DNA of 64,000 nt from Temnothorax longispinosus (lineage: Eukaryota > Arthropoda > Insecta > Hymenoptera > Formicidae), in NCBI RefSeq assembly GCF_030848805.1, contig NC_092367.1:14253189-14317188 (forward strand), written 5' to 3'. Below are positions 1 through 12,323 of this stretch, piece after piece; position 1 is the stretch's first letter, and every line of letters starts with the position of its first letter. The notes under the pieces are model-generated. The model had not been told where the DNA came from and ran no database searches. It saw only the letters and a list, made by a program, of their open reading frames with translations. The position numbers were made by a program, and so were the translations under genes.

Positions 1-744
1 CTCTCTCTCCGTCGCCATCCCAACTTCTTCGCCGATATAGCACAATCCTCCCTCTCGCAATTTACGCCCCGATGTTTACGACCGCTCGTGATTGCGCGAA
101 ATTCGCGTTTCATCGCCGGTCTGATTAACCTTTAACGTCCCCGATCGTACGACGTATGCAGTGCTATACGTCCACGGGCTACCGTTTCGCCGGATTTCAT
201 TAAACGTAAATTTCCTGATTTCGTGAATTACGCGGTTATAAAATGGATTAGCACATATTGTTTTGGCGTTTGTTAGTAAACAAAGGCGTGAGTTTAAAGG
301 AGTTAAATAATTAATGAGCTTTTGCGGAATATCGTTACTGCGAAGATTATTAATTAATATAAGCAAATAAATGTTTGAAAAACGGGTTTTCATGTAGAGG
401 GGAAGAAAGAGAAACAGAGAGGGAGAGAGGGAGGGAGAGAGGGAGGGAGGGAGGGAGGGAGGGAGAGAGATCCCACAGAATTCAACGAAAAAGGCACCTT
501 GATATCCTCAGTAATTACGGAGAATTCTCGTGCGTCTCAGCCGCAAAAAGATTCGCTCTTTACTTTACAAGATTAGCAAAAAAGCACTCGTACAGAATGA
601 AATCCTCGCAATGTAAAAAAAATCAGCTTGCAGCGGTGCTGCGACCAAGTTCCGCAATGAAACTCGAGAGCAAGGAGTAGGATTCCCTGCCGAGAAAGCG
701 AGGAGGGATTTCCTAGCAGATATTCCCCCGTACTCTTTACACGC

Positions 745-746
<2 letters not shown>

Positions 747-793
<47 letters not shown>
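747..793. repeat. (CT)n microsatellite
   Basis: Uninterrupted CT dinucleotides over about 47 bases, in CpG-rich non-coding sequence. Confidence 0.95.
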
Positions 794-795
<2 letters not shown>

Positions 796-2708
796 GGTCG
801 AGGAGAGCCTGAGCTGAATGAGCGGAAAAAGAAGTTCCGTACTCTTTTACCGGAGAACCAAGTTCGAGGCGCGCCCCATGAACCGTGGATACCGAAACGA
901 AGTGACGCTAAACTAATTTCACCCGCTTCTGCTCGGAACGTTTTTCGACCCTCCGCCTTCGGCGCCTGGAACTAAACCCCCGTCGACAGTGAGGGGGGAG
1001 GTCGTGGTTGTGAAAAAAAAAGAACAACATCATGGCTGCAGCCGTGGATGAAAATCTCGCGACACAAAGGGCGCCCCATCTCCCTTACCCCCCCCCCTCC
1101 CCCTTCACGTGCCAGCTCCTTTTGCGCTTTCCGTCTCTTTCGTTTTTTCCCTCACTTCTTTCATCTAGCGTCACAACATTTTTCTCCCCCCCCCCCTCAT
1201 TCTCCCCTCATCTGCCGTACTAATTGACGTTTCGCTGGCGTGCACTCCTGGGAGGCAACTACTCCCTTCGGAGCTAGGGCCGCGAGCTCTCTTTGTTATC
1301 CTAATCACGAGAGCGATGTCGTTAGCCGGTGCTTCCCGCCATGCGCGCGTACGGCCGCACGCGCAGACCGCTTTTATTTGCGAGCTAATTTATTATGCTA
1401 ATTGCTTTCCCGAGTGCGCTCCGTTCCGCGCGCGCGAGTCGACTCGCGTGCTCGTTTCAAGAACGAAGAACGAAGCGGCGCGCGAACCTCTAGTTCTCGT
1501 ACAATTTGTCCCCTCTTACACTCTTTCCTTCCTCTCTTCCCCGCCCGCGCCCGTACAGGTTTCCTGTGCTCTCTTGGCTTTTTTTTTAATCATGCGACGA
1601 GCTTAAAGAAGACCACGGGTATCGCGCGCGTGCTGCAAAAAGAGGACAATTGATTGGCCTGATTGCGATTGTACTACACGAGCGTTTACTCGAGTTCTCG
1701 CCGCGCGTTTTCTGCACGCGCTTGTTATCTGATATTTTATGTAATCAATAGAAGTCATTGTTAATAAAAGTAATTATTATTAATACCGATTACGTAAACT
1801 TCCTATTAATAATTCGTAATTTTTATCAACGCTAATTGTAAGATTTTTCGAGATTAGTTACTCCAATCAACCAAATTGTTTTAATTAAAAAAAAAAAAAA
1901 AATCTCGAGATACCGCGACAAAAAATAATAGGTGATTGAAATTGAAAAGCTAGATGTCCTTTATTTAGAAAACATCCATCTGTGTCTTTTGCTTATTTTA
2001 ATCAAGCCTATACCATTTGTGTAAACCCGGAGAACTATGCGCTTGTAGTTTAATGGAAACTCATTCTGATACAGATTGGGGGCTTTCGATTGGATGATAT
2101 TCCATTTTGTTTTATCACAAAGAGATAGAGTTCTATGCACAAACATTAATCATTCCCTTTGATATTCTACAATACGCAACATATACATTCGATTACGTTG
2201 CATTGCAAAACAAAGCTAGAAATGACGAATTCCTATTAGATTAAATATTTTAACATGCGCAAATAGAGCCTAAGTTAATATATTTGCCATAACGTGCTGC
2301 GCAATCTCTATCGTTAACTTTGTTATCTGATGGGCTTGATTAAAGGCAAGCGCAATATAATGCCGGTCGTAATAATTCAATTACAATTTATAGTACCACT
2401 GCGCATTGCCCATTACCGGTAAACAATTTATTTGCAGCTGCAGCTCATACATCTGTGCATAAATTACGTTCGTTTGTAATTATTGACAACTCACCTGTAC
2501 AGTATTGGAAAATACCATATTAAAGAAGATATCAGTTTCGTATATAATTTTAGGACGTAATAATATACAAATTAATTAATATAATTCGGAATATCGAAAT
2601 CAGAAATTATAGCTCTGGATGTTTGAACATTAATTTGTATTCGTAATGTTTAAATATGTAGAATGATTAAATGTTAACACAATATGGTGAATGCTCCATC
2701 ATTAATAT

Positions 2709-2745
2709 ATATCCGCGAGTAACGATTTGCCTTACTCGCGGATAT
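2709..2745. repeat. Short perfect inverted repeat (hairpin)
   Basis: A 14-base arm (2709-2722, atatccgcgagtaa) is exactly complementary to 2732-2745 across a 9-base loop. It is too short for an animal pre-miRNA. The GC-rich stem stands out in AT-rich surroundings, so it may be a remnant of a palindromic MITE or a protein-binding palindrome. Function unknown. Confidence 0.7.
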
Positions 2746-4528
2746 GAATTAATAATAGTCGTCAAAGTGTTGTGAAAGAAAATGTTCAGAAAGTTACATA
2801 TTTGAAAAAAAAATTGGAAAAAAAGAAAATAAATTTAGTTTTTTTTTTTTTTAATAAAACACACATTAAGATCCTTAAATATTACCGTACGGAATTTACT
2901 TTCGCGAAATAGATTACATGTTGTAATATTAAACACAACCTCGTCACGAAACTTATTGTCACGGCATGATACAGAATAAGTTTAAAATAACCCGAGTATG
3001 AATATTTCCGTGCATTCTATTGTATTTTCATGTTGCATAGTGTTAACCTATATCTATACTCTGACGAGCGAGACATTGCAATTTGTTATCAACTACATTT
3101 ACATCTACATACGTTTTACCTCAAATTTACATATTTCGATGCATTAATTTTCTATCTAAAGCACAAGATCTTTCTACTACAATAATTTCTGCACTATAAA
3201 ATGACAATTTATGAAGTTTATTTTAAGCGCGCGTGCGAGAGAGAGGAGCTATTCTTCTTCTTTTAGAAAATTAATTCCGCATATTGTGCTCTGTAGGTAC
3301 CTTATTGACTTTCGCATCTGAAATCAGGGCGCCTAAGGTGTTAACATAACGTTCGGATAACATACGAGGCGTTTATTTTGAAAGTAAGCCAGTTTCGAGA
3401 CATCATGAATTTGAATGAGATGTGAACACGAACCGACGCGCAGACATAGCGCAATGAGTTTAACGAGATTTTCGATAAGCGGGTTTACCACGGCCCCGAA
3501 ATATATATCAGACCTCATATTATTTCGATTCCGTCTGCGGGAGAAAAAAAAAGAAGAGACGAGACGTCCTCGCGAATCGAACGGTGGAATTCTCCGGAGA
3601 AACGGCATCCAGGCTCGCCTGCATCGTACATTGCGGTGTCTTGATTATCTGCAAATCTCGCGAGAGATTTACACGGCGGTTCAACGTCGAGCTCGTCTGC
3701 GCCCTCGTCGCGCTCTCATCTCTTTCGCCTCCCATCTCTGATTTTTTTTCCTCTCCCGGCCTGCCTGCGGCGCAACCCTTGTTCGCGGTGGTAGAGCTGA
3801 TCGAGAAAAATCACGCGACTCGGGGAAGAGGCGAAATTGACTCCAGATGCGATGTCGGAGACGAGAATGCAGCCCGGGAAAGAAGAAACGCGAGGCAGGA
3901 TAGAAGAGGCTGCGGGAGAGGAAAGAAGGGAAGGTCGTCGTGTCAGGTTATTGAGAGGTGTGCGCCATTATCGTTCGCCGTTCGCTGCAAAAAGTTCCCG
4001 GATCCCGGGACGAGTGCGCCGGAACGAGGAATACGCGTTTTCGAATACGTGCCTCGATCCTCGATCGTCGACGAGCGCGCACCGAGAGGCGCGCCCGAGG
4101 AGGACAACGAAATGTCTCGCCGAAAGGAATTTTCGCTAAGTTAAAACGCGCTACGGGAGACTGTTCCGCTGCTAACGCGAGCTGTAAACTAAGCGGAAAA
4201 CGCGAGTGACGGAATTTACGGCACGACATTCCGTTTTGATGGTTATCGTTTCAAGTTTTACTCTCAGACGCACAGCCGAAAACTGAAGTTTAAACTATGG
4301 CGCGGGGAGGGGGAGGAAGGAAAAAAAACAGGATGTCGACCGCGCGCGAGTCCGTTGCCGTTCTGACAACGGCGAGATTGAAAAGGTGTATCCCAGCGTC
4401 GCGGATGCAAAACGACGAATCAGCGGAATACTTTGTGTGATAAATGAACAATGCGCGACTTCAAAGCGAAACCTGCCGACGAAAAGCGCAGCTGGATCCA
4501 GCGAGATCTACCGAATGGTTTTATTTAA

Positions 4529-5209
4529 GGGAGGAAACTACTGTGACGGCCGGAAAAAAAGCTATTTTCATGAATTTTTTTTCGCGAAAAATAATAAATT
4601 TAATCGAATTGGTATGTCATTTCTTTAAGGTATATATATTAAATATATTGTAAAACAAAAATCATTAAAAAATATTATTTGTGCCTTCAGCGTGCGGTGC
4701 ATCTCCGCAAAAATATCTCGGTCAATTTTTATCCGAATGACTTGAAATTTGAACAGAATGTTTATAACAAAATTGTCTTTAGTTAAGCGTACGGATTTTT
4801 TGAAATATTAATTTTTAACAAAATGGCGCAGTTCTAAAGAAAAGAATTCGAGATTTAGACAAAAATTTTGTTACTTTTTAAATTGTCATTCAAAAACTAA
4901 TTGTCCAATAAAAAAAATCGTACGTTTAACTGAAGACAATTTTGTTATAAACATTCTGTTCAAATTTCAAGTCATTCGGATAAAAATTGACCGAGATATG
5001 CAACCGTCCAGCTTTTTTTGTGGAGATGCACCGCACGCTGAAGGCTCAAATAATATTTTTTAATGATTTTTGTTTTACAATATATTTAATATATATACCT
5101 TAAAGAAATGTCAAACCAATTTGATTAAATTTATTATTTCTCGCGAAAAAATATTCGTGAAAATAGCATTTTTTTCCGGCCGTCACAGTGGTTTCCCGGG
5201 TTTCCCCCC
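4529..5209. mobile_element. TTAA-flanked palindromic (foldback) MITE, piggyBac-like
   Basis: Long terminal inverted repeats begin GGGAGGAAAC at the left and end GTTTCCCCCC-like at the right. They continue through a shared 'ctgtgacggccggaaaaaa' block, the 'gcatctccgcaaaaa' block and the 'gacttgaaatttgaacag' block, giving arms of roughly 300 bp round a centre near 4800-4920. Both ends abut TTAA (4525-4528 and 5210-5213), the target-site signature of the piggyBac superfamily. There is no coding capacity, so it is non-autonomous. The right end holds a small extra duplication (gtttcccggg). The family assignment rests only on TTAA and the structure. Confidence 0.8.
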
Positions 5210-8182
5210 TTAAACGAAAAATTGCGACTTTCTTTTCTCCGTTATCCACGTTTTTTTTCCAAGTATTATCTATAACACAGTAACAGTACTGTAATAATAA
5301 TAATTGGCTAGATTAAGAATAGAGGATATTCCGAATAAATAATTTATCGCTCTTTATAATCTTACGGTAAATCGCTTCTAGGAAGTTGAACGTTCGATAA
5401 TCTTGTTCTAAAATAAACGATAAATCGATACAACGCGCAATCTCTATTTATTTACCGGTATTCGCCGGATATTTCATGTCGTTACTTAACGTAAGGAGAA
5501 ACGATGTTCGTGCAATACTGTTAAATTTATGAACAGGAAGTTACGCGGTCGGAAGGTACACGCTCCGGTCGTCCCCCTAACAAGTGTACTATCACCTGCT
5601 GCGTGGGTGTGCTAGTAAGATCGAGCCCTCTTGGGGTGTCCTTCGTCTCCTTTCATCTCAGCTCTTTGCTCATTGGTCCAGTTCGTTCGAGACGGCAGAA
5701 AGAAACGCGGTGGTAATTTAAAAAGGCTTCTCTGATCTCTGCGAGTTTTCTCTCATCTAGACTATTCATATTTTCTATTTTCTATATCATATTTTCGTTG
5801 ATCTATCTTCAAAGATAGTGTAGTCAATATATCGAAGATGTTACATAGCGAATTTTATCGGATAATAAGGTCGAATACTACCAAAGAAATACTCGATAAG
5901 GAAAGTAAAGTAATTATTCCAAAATTGTCGAAACGTTGTGCGGCATCTTTAAAATCGTGTGTATTAATGTTACGATCGTATTTTTAATCGGAGGCTCAAT
6001 TACGAGGTTGTTTCAATCATCCAGCGGTCAAAAAAAAGATCAGCGATGTACGGCGCGCGATTAAATTATTATTTACCAGCGAGCTGCGGGCATTAAAAGC
6101 TCATTTGCACGTGGCCGCACCGTGATACCGACAGGCGAGCTGTGTGCTTCGAGGCAGACCGTAGCCGCGCGGTTTTACCCGTTTTTTCTCAGTTCTCCGA
6201 CGAGAGAGGAGTGTCGGAATAACTCATTCCTTCGAGGCCCGAGTATTATTCTGAGTGAAGAAGCGTGAGATGAAGTGGAGATTAAGCTCGCGACCACCTC
6301 GGTTTAATTGAAACCACGAAAACGGCACGAAAAATTAATTAATGGGCGGCGGTACACCTCAACAGTCATCGAAACGTTGCTCCGCTGCGCTGCTGGCGTC
6401 GTTTTGCCTGCAACAGTTGCACGTTCACGCCGGAATATCTGGATATTCCATTCTAACCACGCGCACCTGGCTTTTAATTTATTTTTCTCAATTAGAGCGG
6501 CCGTTGGCGATTTCGTGTCTTTCCTTTTAACTCGCGCTTGCGCAAGTTTTTCTCCATTTTCACGAGAAACGCGTCTCAAACGGCTGAACGGACCGTCGAA
6601 GCCGAGAGCTCGTTGTTTTCGATATTTCGCGCATTTCGAGATGCGGCGACGTGCAATCGGATCCGATAATTATCGAAGCTGACGGATGAGATAGTTCAGA
6701 TATCTGATAAGATCGATATACAGGTTTTTCCCGACGAGATGTTTCATTGCGGGATTATCGACATCTACAATGATTCGCGTCTTGCTGCGATGTTTACAGT
6801 AGATCCTTTTACCGTCCTATTAAACGAGTCATATAACAAATAGCGTGTCTAGACTTGTAAAATCGCATATTTCTCAATAGCATTTACTAAATGATATTCC
6901 ATGCAACACAGTGCATTTTCTTCAAACTAAGCTATTCAAAGCAAAGATAGCAGTACCTTAAACGTCTGGCACGCGGCTCTCTGAGTACATACTTCGTTAA
7001 TTTCTTTCATCGTTGCTCTCCGAGAGAGTTTCCCTTCCTTTTGCTCCTGGGATCAAAAGAGCACACACCAGGTTCGTTCGTCTCGTATTTGCCGACACAC
7101 AACCACCCAGATATAAGCACATATACTCGCGCGGCAATTTTCCGTGCGGGAGTATTAACGAGTATTTCCGCTGGCATTACAGCTAAAATCTTCCCTAGTC
7201 ATTTGCATAAGAAAATGATATATATGCAGACGTTCGTGTTACGATTTGCGAACAAGTCTTTCCGACGCGGAAATAAATTTTTATTTAATGTACAATCTGC
7301 ATGTATTGTCGTGCGGAAATTTGCGTGAGCACAAAAAGACACTCGATTGAAATCTCATATTCGAAATAAATTCATATTCCTTGCAAATTGCAGTATGTAT
7401 GGGTTGCTCGTAAAATCGGCGGCACTCGAAATTTTCACTCCAAACAGGCGGCATAATATCACTCGCCGGAGGCAACCGCGGCGCATAGAGAAACCGGGAA
7501 CAAACGCGTCGCGAACCGACGAGGACTGAAGGGCGCTCATTTTCCGTTGCTCGTCTCGTCTCTCAGGAATAGGGCCACCACAAAGGGATTTATGAAAGTG
7601 GGAGGTTCCGTGATTGTTGAAGTCTCGCGAATAATAAAATAATTGTACATTTCTTTCTATAATTGTATTAAAATTAGAATAATACGATTATATTAAGAAT
7701 AATAAAGACATTGTAAAAACGCAATCAAATCGTGTATAACGAGAAACGCGAGTGACACGCTGTTTCTATTTCATTGCGGGCGATATGGAGATGCGACAAT
7801 AACGTTTCGACATGCGGGATGTGTCCGTGTGGTTGCTTTTTCGTCAAATCCAGTTCCAGGATTTAGTTGGCGAATTTTTTTTTGCCCAAGCGCCGCGGGA
7901 ATCTTCTAAGCGGCTCTACGCGAAAAAAAAACACCTCTCTTCCACGTATACCCCGCGGGCGCTCCTTCTTTCCGCGGATGACACTGACGAATGTCTGCCG
8001 TCGCCGGCGGAATTATCTGACGCGCGCTTCTTGCCGAGAGAGAAACGGATTCACAGGGGCCACCTGATGTTTCCGCCCCGTGGCGGTGCAAGGTGATACG
8101 AACGAGCGGAATATTCGATATCACTTCTCGCGCGCGCGGCGGCGCAGCGTCTCAATCCATTATAATTATATCAGAGGGATGG

Positions 8183-8183
<1 letters not shown>

Positions 8184-8237
<54 letters not shown>
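8184..8237. repeat. (CA)n microsatellite
   Basis: Uninterrupted CA dinucleotides for over 50 bases, followed by an imperfect tail (aacacacacgcacacg). It generates spurious HTHTHT open frames on the plus strand. Confidence 0.95.
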
Positions 8238-8238
<1 letters not shown>

Positions 8239-8655
8239 CACACACGCACACGAGGGGAGGCGTAAGACGCGCTGCGGGGGAGAACGCGACGGGGGCAGAG
8301 GGCGAGGGGGAGGAAAGATTAATAGCTCGCAACAGCCGTGGTTGTTGCAGCTAACGATGACAGAATGAAAAATAAGTGTCGGATAACAGCGAGTGTTTCT
8401 AATGTAATAAATAGGCTGGAATTAATGTGCGATTTTTCATCGGCCGTTATCGAGTCGTGTATACCTCTCGCGCTGCAATTTCGCGCATAAGGGATCCCGT
8501 AACGGCGATTAATGATATCGTACGCGCGAATAAACGATTCTCGCGCGCGCGCGACGCTTCACTATTGTGTTTATTACCTCGTGCAAACGCATTCGATAAA
8601 TCGGCATATTGTCACGAATGCGGAAAATATGGATCATTGTATGAAAATGGTTATT

Positions 8656-8709
8656 TCTTTTCAATTTCGATACGAACGTGGCTTTTCTTTTCAATTTCGA
8701 TACGAACGT
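8656..8709. repeat. Tandem duplication of a 27-bp unit
   Basis: The sequence ttttcaatttcgatacgaac plus a short linker occurs twice head to tail at about 8658 and 8685 with essentially no divergence. This indicates a recent slippage or duplication event. Confidence 0.8.
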
Positions 8710-11600
8710 GAGCTTTTTGGCTCTCGAGAGAAATAAACTTGCAAAAAATAACGCGGCAGCATTTTCTCATTAGCCTCCTTGTGAAACATCTTGTGTTTGC
8801 TAACGTGTAAAAGGAAGTTTAATTCCGTAAAGGCCTTCTTTCTAGAATTAAAACATTCTTTAGACAATGGTATTCAAATTAAAATATTAGACTGATATAT
8901 ATCTGCAATTTGCAATTTCTCGTAATAGCATTAATAAACATCATCGTCAGGATGAGCGCGACCGCAGTCTCGCAAAGATAGAGTCCTCAGCCTTGCAGCT
9001 GAAGCTTTTCAATTGAATTAAAGATATCACTTTTAATGGTGGAGATAGGCAGAATACCGAGATAGATAAAGAGAAAGAGACGTCGCGCGAGCTTACACAA
9101 GCACCACGTACGCGAGCAGTGGCGGCGGCCAGGCTCGTAGAATCGCGCATTGCACTGTGCGCGGCACTCCGGCGAAATATTCGTTTGCCTGAGAAACGTA
9201 ATTTGCGCGAATGAAATTTGTACAGTAATCTCCGTACGTGTACGCGCGCGAGCAAGCGACCGCGATCTCTGCAGGCGCCAACGGTTAACTGGAAAGTTCA
9301 ACACGATAATGCCGGTTTAATATCGTGCAGCTTTCGGAGAAGTCACCGTGTGCCGGATCGCGTTACAGATCGCGATATTCGTCTAATTCATGCCAGAATT
9401 CAAACAGGAGCGTGTAGTATCCCGATAGCATCGACGACGAGTGTCGACGAGCGTCGGCGGGCGGCGCGCACCTTATCACGTACGCTAACTAGTTAATTAA
9501 GGGGCGCACGTTTCCTAATTAAGTCGACTACCTCCGTCTGTCCCTTTGCCGACACCGCCACGCCCGCGCCGTCTTCGCCATGAACGTCGAATTAATACCG
9601 GCCCTCGGCTTTTGTACGTCGCGCGCACGGCGGGCGTTCGCGCGAAATGTCACTCGCGCGCTAATATCCGCCACGGTTAAATTCGCGTGAATAAATAGGG
9701 GCCACTCCGGTAAATGGATGCACAGGGGTTTGCGCGATACGCGCGCGAGGAGTGAGGATGTTTTCACCCGTGCCAATTCCACGTCAGACGACGACGGCGT
9801 GAATCTCCTTTCCCCTCGCGCGCGTATCTTGTGGTATTCAAAGCAGTGTGTACAGTGGTATACGCTGCGCGCGACACGTATACAATACGCGGGAGACAAG
9901 AGTGCTTTAGCGTCGGCGATGCCGCGACTTAATGAAGCACGAGCGAAACGTTTAACCGCGCGCGAGCCTCCTCGGGTGTGAAGTCTTTTTTTTTTTCGAT
10001 CCTCTCTCGCACGGCCAATTCAATTTTCACGCAACGACACCTCGCGATTGATAATTGCCACACCACGGGAATAAATAGAATGGTGGTTAAATCAGAGGCG
10101 ATTAACTTGCTAGCACTGCAAATTTGCTAAGGAGTGTTTACATTTTGCTCCGTTCGACGCGAGTACCTAATTAAATATCCCGTGGCGGAAGTGTATTCAT
10201 CAAGCTCGATGGAAATCATTTCTGGAGACCGTACATGGAATGTGGTGGTACAAAACGTTGATATCTCTCTTGAGAAGGGTCGGCACCAGAGCGGTAGAAT
10301 CCTCGCTAGATCACAGCTAGAATGTGCTCCGTTTTCTGTCACATAAAACGGAAACTGACATACTATTACCCAGTGCATTCTATCATCTTCTCGTGTCAGA
10401 ATAGTTGACGCTTTATATTTTATAAGTAACTTCCACACATACACACGTACACACACGTATCCCTATAGACTTAAGCCGAAGGTTTGATGGAACATTGATT
10501 TATTAAAACTTTAATAATCCTGACAGATGCAAACAAGCACAATAACATCGACACAATTAGCACGCTTAGTATACATTTTTACTTTAACGTTTCGGTTACT
10601 TATTCTTATCTTTGATCTATGTAGGAGTATAAATTCGTAAAAAAAGTGTCTCCATTGCACCATTTTCGAGCGTTCGTTGTGAGCGAGCGAGCGACTTCTT
10701 CGCTGGCGATCTTTACGTGTCGCGAAAATGTCACGTATTCGAGAATGCACGGCACGCGTGCAGCATTCGGGAAACGCAACCGGTGTAATCACACGGTTAC
10801 CGGGTAAGCATCAACTCGTAAAATCTCGAACGACGGATGACGTTGGGAATGGAGCGGCGGGCAAGACGATCGGACACACGTATGCGGTACGTGTGCATAC
10901 GTGAGGGAGAGCAGGGGAGATAGATGAACCCCCGGTGTCCGTGTCGGCTGTGTGATGCACAAAAGGTAAAGTAACTTGATACACACAAGTCGAGTCTTGG
11001 ATATGCAAAGCGCGTATGCGATCGTGGCGCATCATATATCCGGCGCCGCGCCGGCTTGAAAATCCTACGACGACGACGTCAAGAATCGCGCCGCTGCGCT
11101 GGCTTGGAAACGTTACTCACGACGTTGGGAATCGCCTGTTTAAGAGTATTTTTTATTCTACAAAGTAATAGGAGTCTCGAAACCCTCTGACGCGCACACG
11201 TGCCACATTTACTTATGATTGTAACAAGTTTCCGCACTGCGCCGAGGAGTCATTTACAATTTCGTCGCGAGTTACGATGGCGAACGCAAATTCAGAGAGG
11301 TAAATGGTGTTGTTTTGAAGCAGAATTACGATTGATGGTTGGCATAATAACAGTTGCCAGTTAGCAGTTAGCACAGTTGCTAGTTATATATACTCATATT
11401 GAGAATATATTTCATTTTATAATTTATTCAGAATTAGTAATAACAATAGTAATAATTTTTTAATTAATGGCAGATATATAATTTAACATTAGTGGATATC
11501 TCCACTATTCGGTTCAATTTACAACAAACCGGAAATATGTAATTCAACTGCCTTGATCCCGGATTTCCGTGCGCTTTTCTGTCTCTTTCTCTCTGTCTTG

Positions 11601-11601
<1 letters not shown>

Positions 11602-11631
<30 letters not shown>
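11602..11631. repeat. (TAA)n microsatellite
   Basis: About ten TAA/ATA units. On the minus strand this produces a poly-tyrosine pseudo-ORF. Confidence 0.9.
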
Positions 11632-11888
11632 TTGCACTTTATTGCGCATTATAATTGACGGACATTGCGAGGAATATAATTAAACTTTACCATAAGTCAG
11701 ATGTGGTTTATGCGCTACTAAACCCGCTCATGAAAATTTTTAAGTCGGCAACTGCAAAAATTTTACAATTCTGTTTATATCCCGCAGCACATCAAGATGT
11801 AGAACTGCATTTTTTATCGTGAAAGCTGCTCAACGCGATAGAAGTTATTGAGTAATAAATTTATCTATTGCCTCACTCGCACATAATA

Positions 11889-12134
11889 CACTGAAAAAAA
11901 AATACTTAGATCCAAGAAAATATTTTTTCACATAGTACCAATGGCTTATTTACTTAATATAATCACATATTTATTTAGAATTAGATATTTTTACTTAATT
12001 TAAGTAAATTATTATTTTTACTTAATTTAAGTAAAGATATCTAATTCTCTAAATAAATATGTGATTATAGTAAATAAGCCATTGGTACTATGTGAAAAAA
12101 TATTTTCTTGGATCTAAGTATTCTTTGTTCAGTG
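11889..12134. mobile_element. TA-flanked palindromic MITE (Tc1/mariner type)
   Basis: Near-perfect palindrome of about 246 bp. The arms start CACTGAAAAAAAA and end TTCAGTG, and both contain the blocks 'tacttagatcc', 'tagtaccaatggcttattta' and 'aatcacatatttattta' in inverted orientation. Direct TA dinucleotides flank both ends (11887-11888 and 12135-12136), as expected for IS630-Tc1-mariner insertion. The centre is a repeated 'acttaatttaagtaaa'. It has no coding capacity. Other CACTRA-ended elements at 39128, 39829 and 55411 share the terminus. Confidence 0.85.
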
Positions 12135-12260
12135 TACTCTAACTATAAAGTTCCATTTCCGCAAATGAAAATTTTTATTTTAATTTCTCGAAAGTATTTT
12201 CATAGGTTAACCTTTCTTTAAAAACTAAATACGTAAATAAATATTTAAATAATACATGCT

Positions 12261-12265
<5 letters not shown>

Positions 12266-12321
<56 letters not shown>
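12266..12321. repeat. (GA)n microsatellite
   Basis: About 55 bases of uninterrupted GA dinucleotides. Confidence 0.95.

Positions 12322-12323
<2 letters not shown>

Larger units (their letters stand above)
1..4528. other. Non-coding stretch, CpG-rich then AT-rich, no supported gene
   Basis: No open reading frame here has a recognisable domain or a convincing exon structure. Bases 1-1700 and 3400-4500 are CpG-rich with low-complexity purine or pyrimidine tracts: GGGA repeats at about 420-470, poly-C/CT at 1080-1210. Bases 1740-3300 are AT-rich. A short perfect hairpin lies at 2709-2745. The longest ORF (3584-4144, 186 codons) has arginine-rich, CpG-driven composition and overlaps other open frames on both strands, which is typical of chance ORFs in CpG-rich DNA. 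Confidence 0.6.
5210..11886. other. Non-coding stretch with microsatellites, no supported gene
   Basis: No ORF with domain-like sequence or good coding/splice structure is visible. The stretch is mostly CpG-rich (7800-9980 especially) with poly-A/T interruptions. It carries a (CA)n tract, a duplicated 27-bp unit near 8656-8709 and a TAA trinucleotide tract. The largest ORFs (for example 9528-9899 minus, 6308-6682 plus) are arginine- and serine-rich CpG artefacts. It could be intergenic or intronic regulatory DNA. Confidence 0.55.

Noticed and set aside
3584..4144. 186-codon ORF
   Set aside because: CpG-driven arginine-rich composition, several overlapping open frames on both strands, and no domain or splice context.
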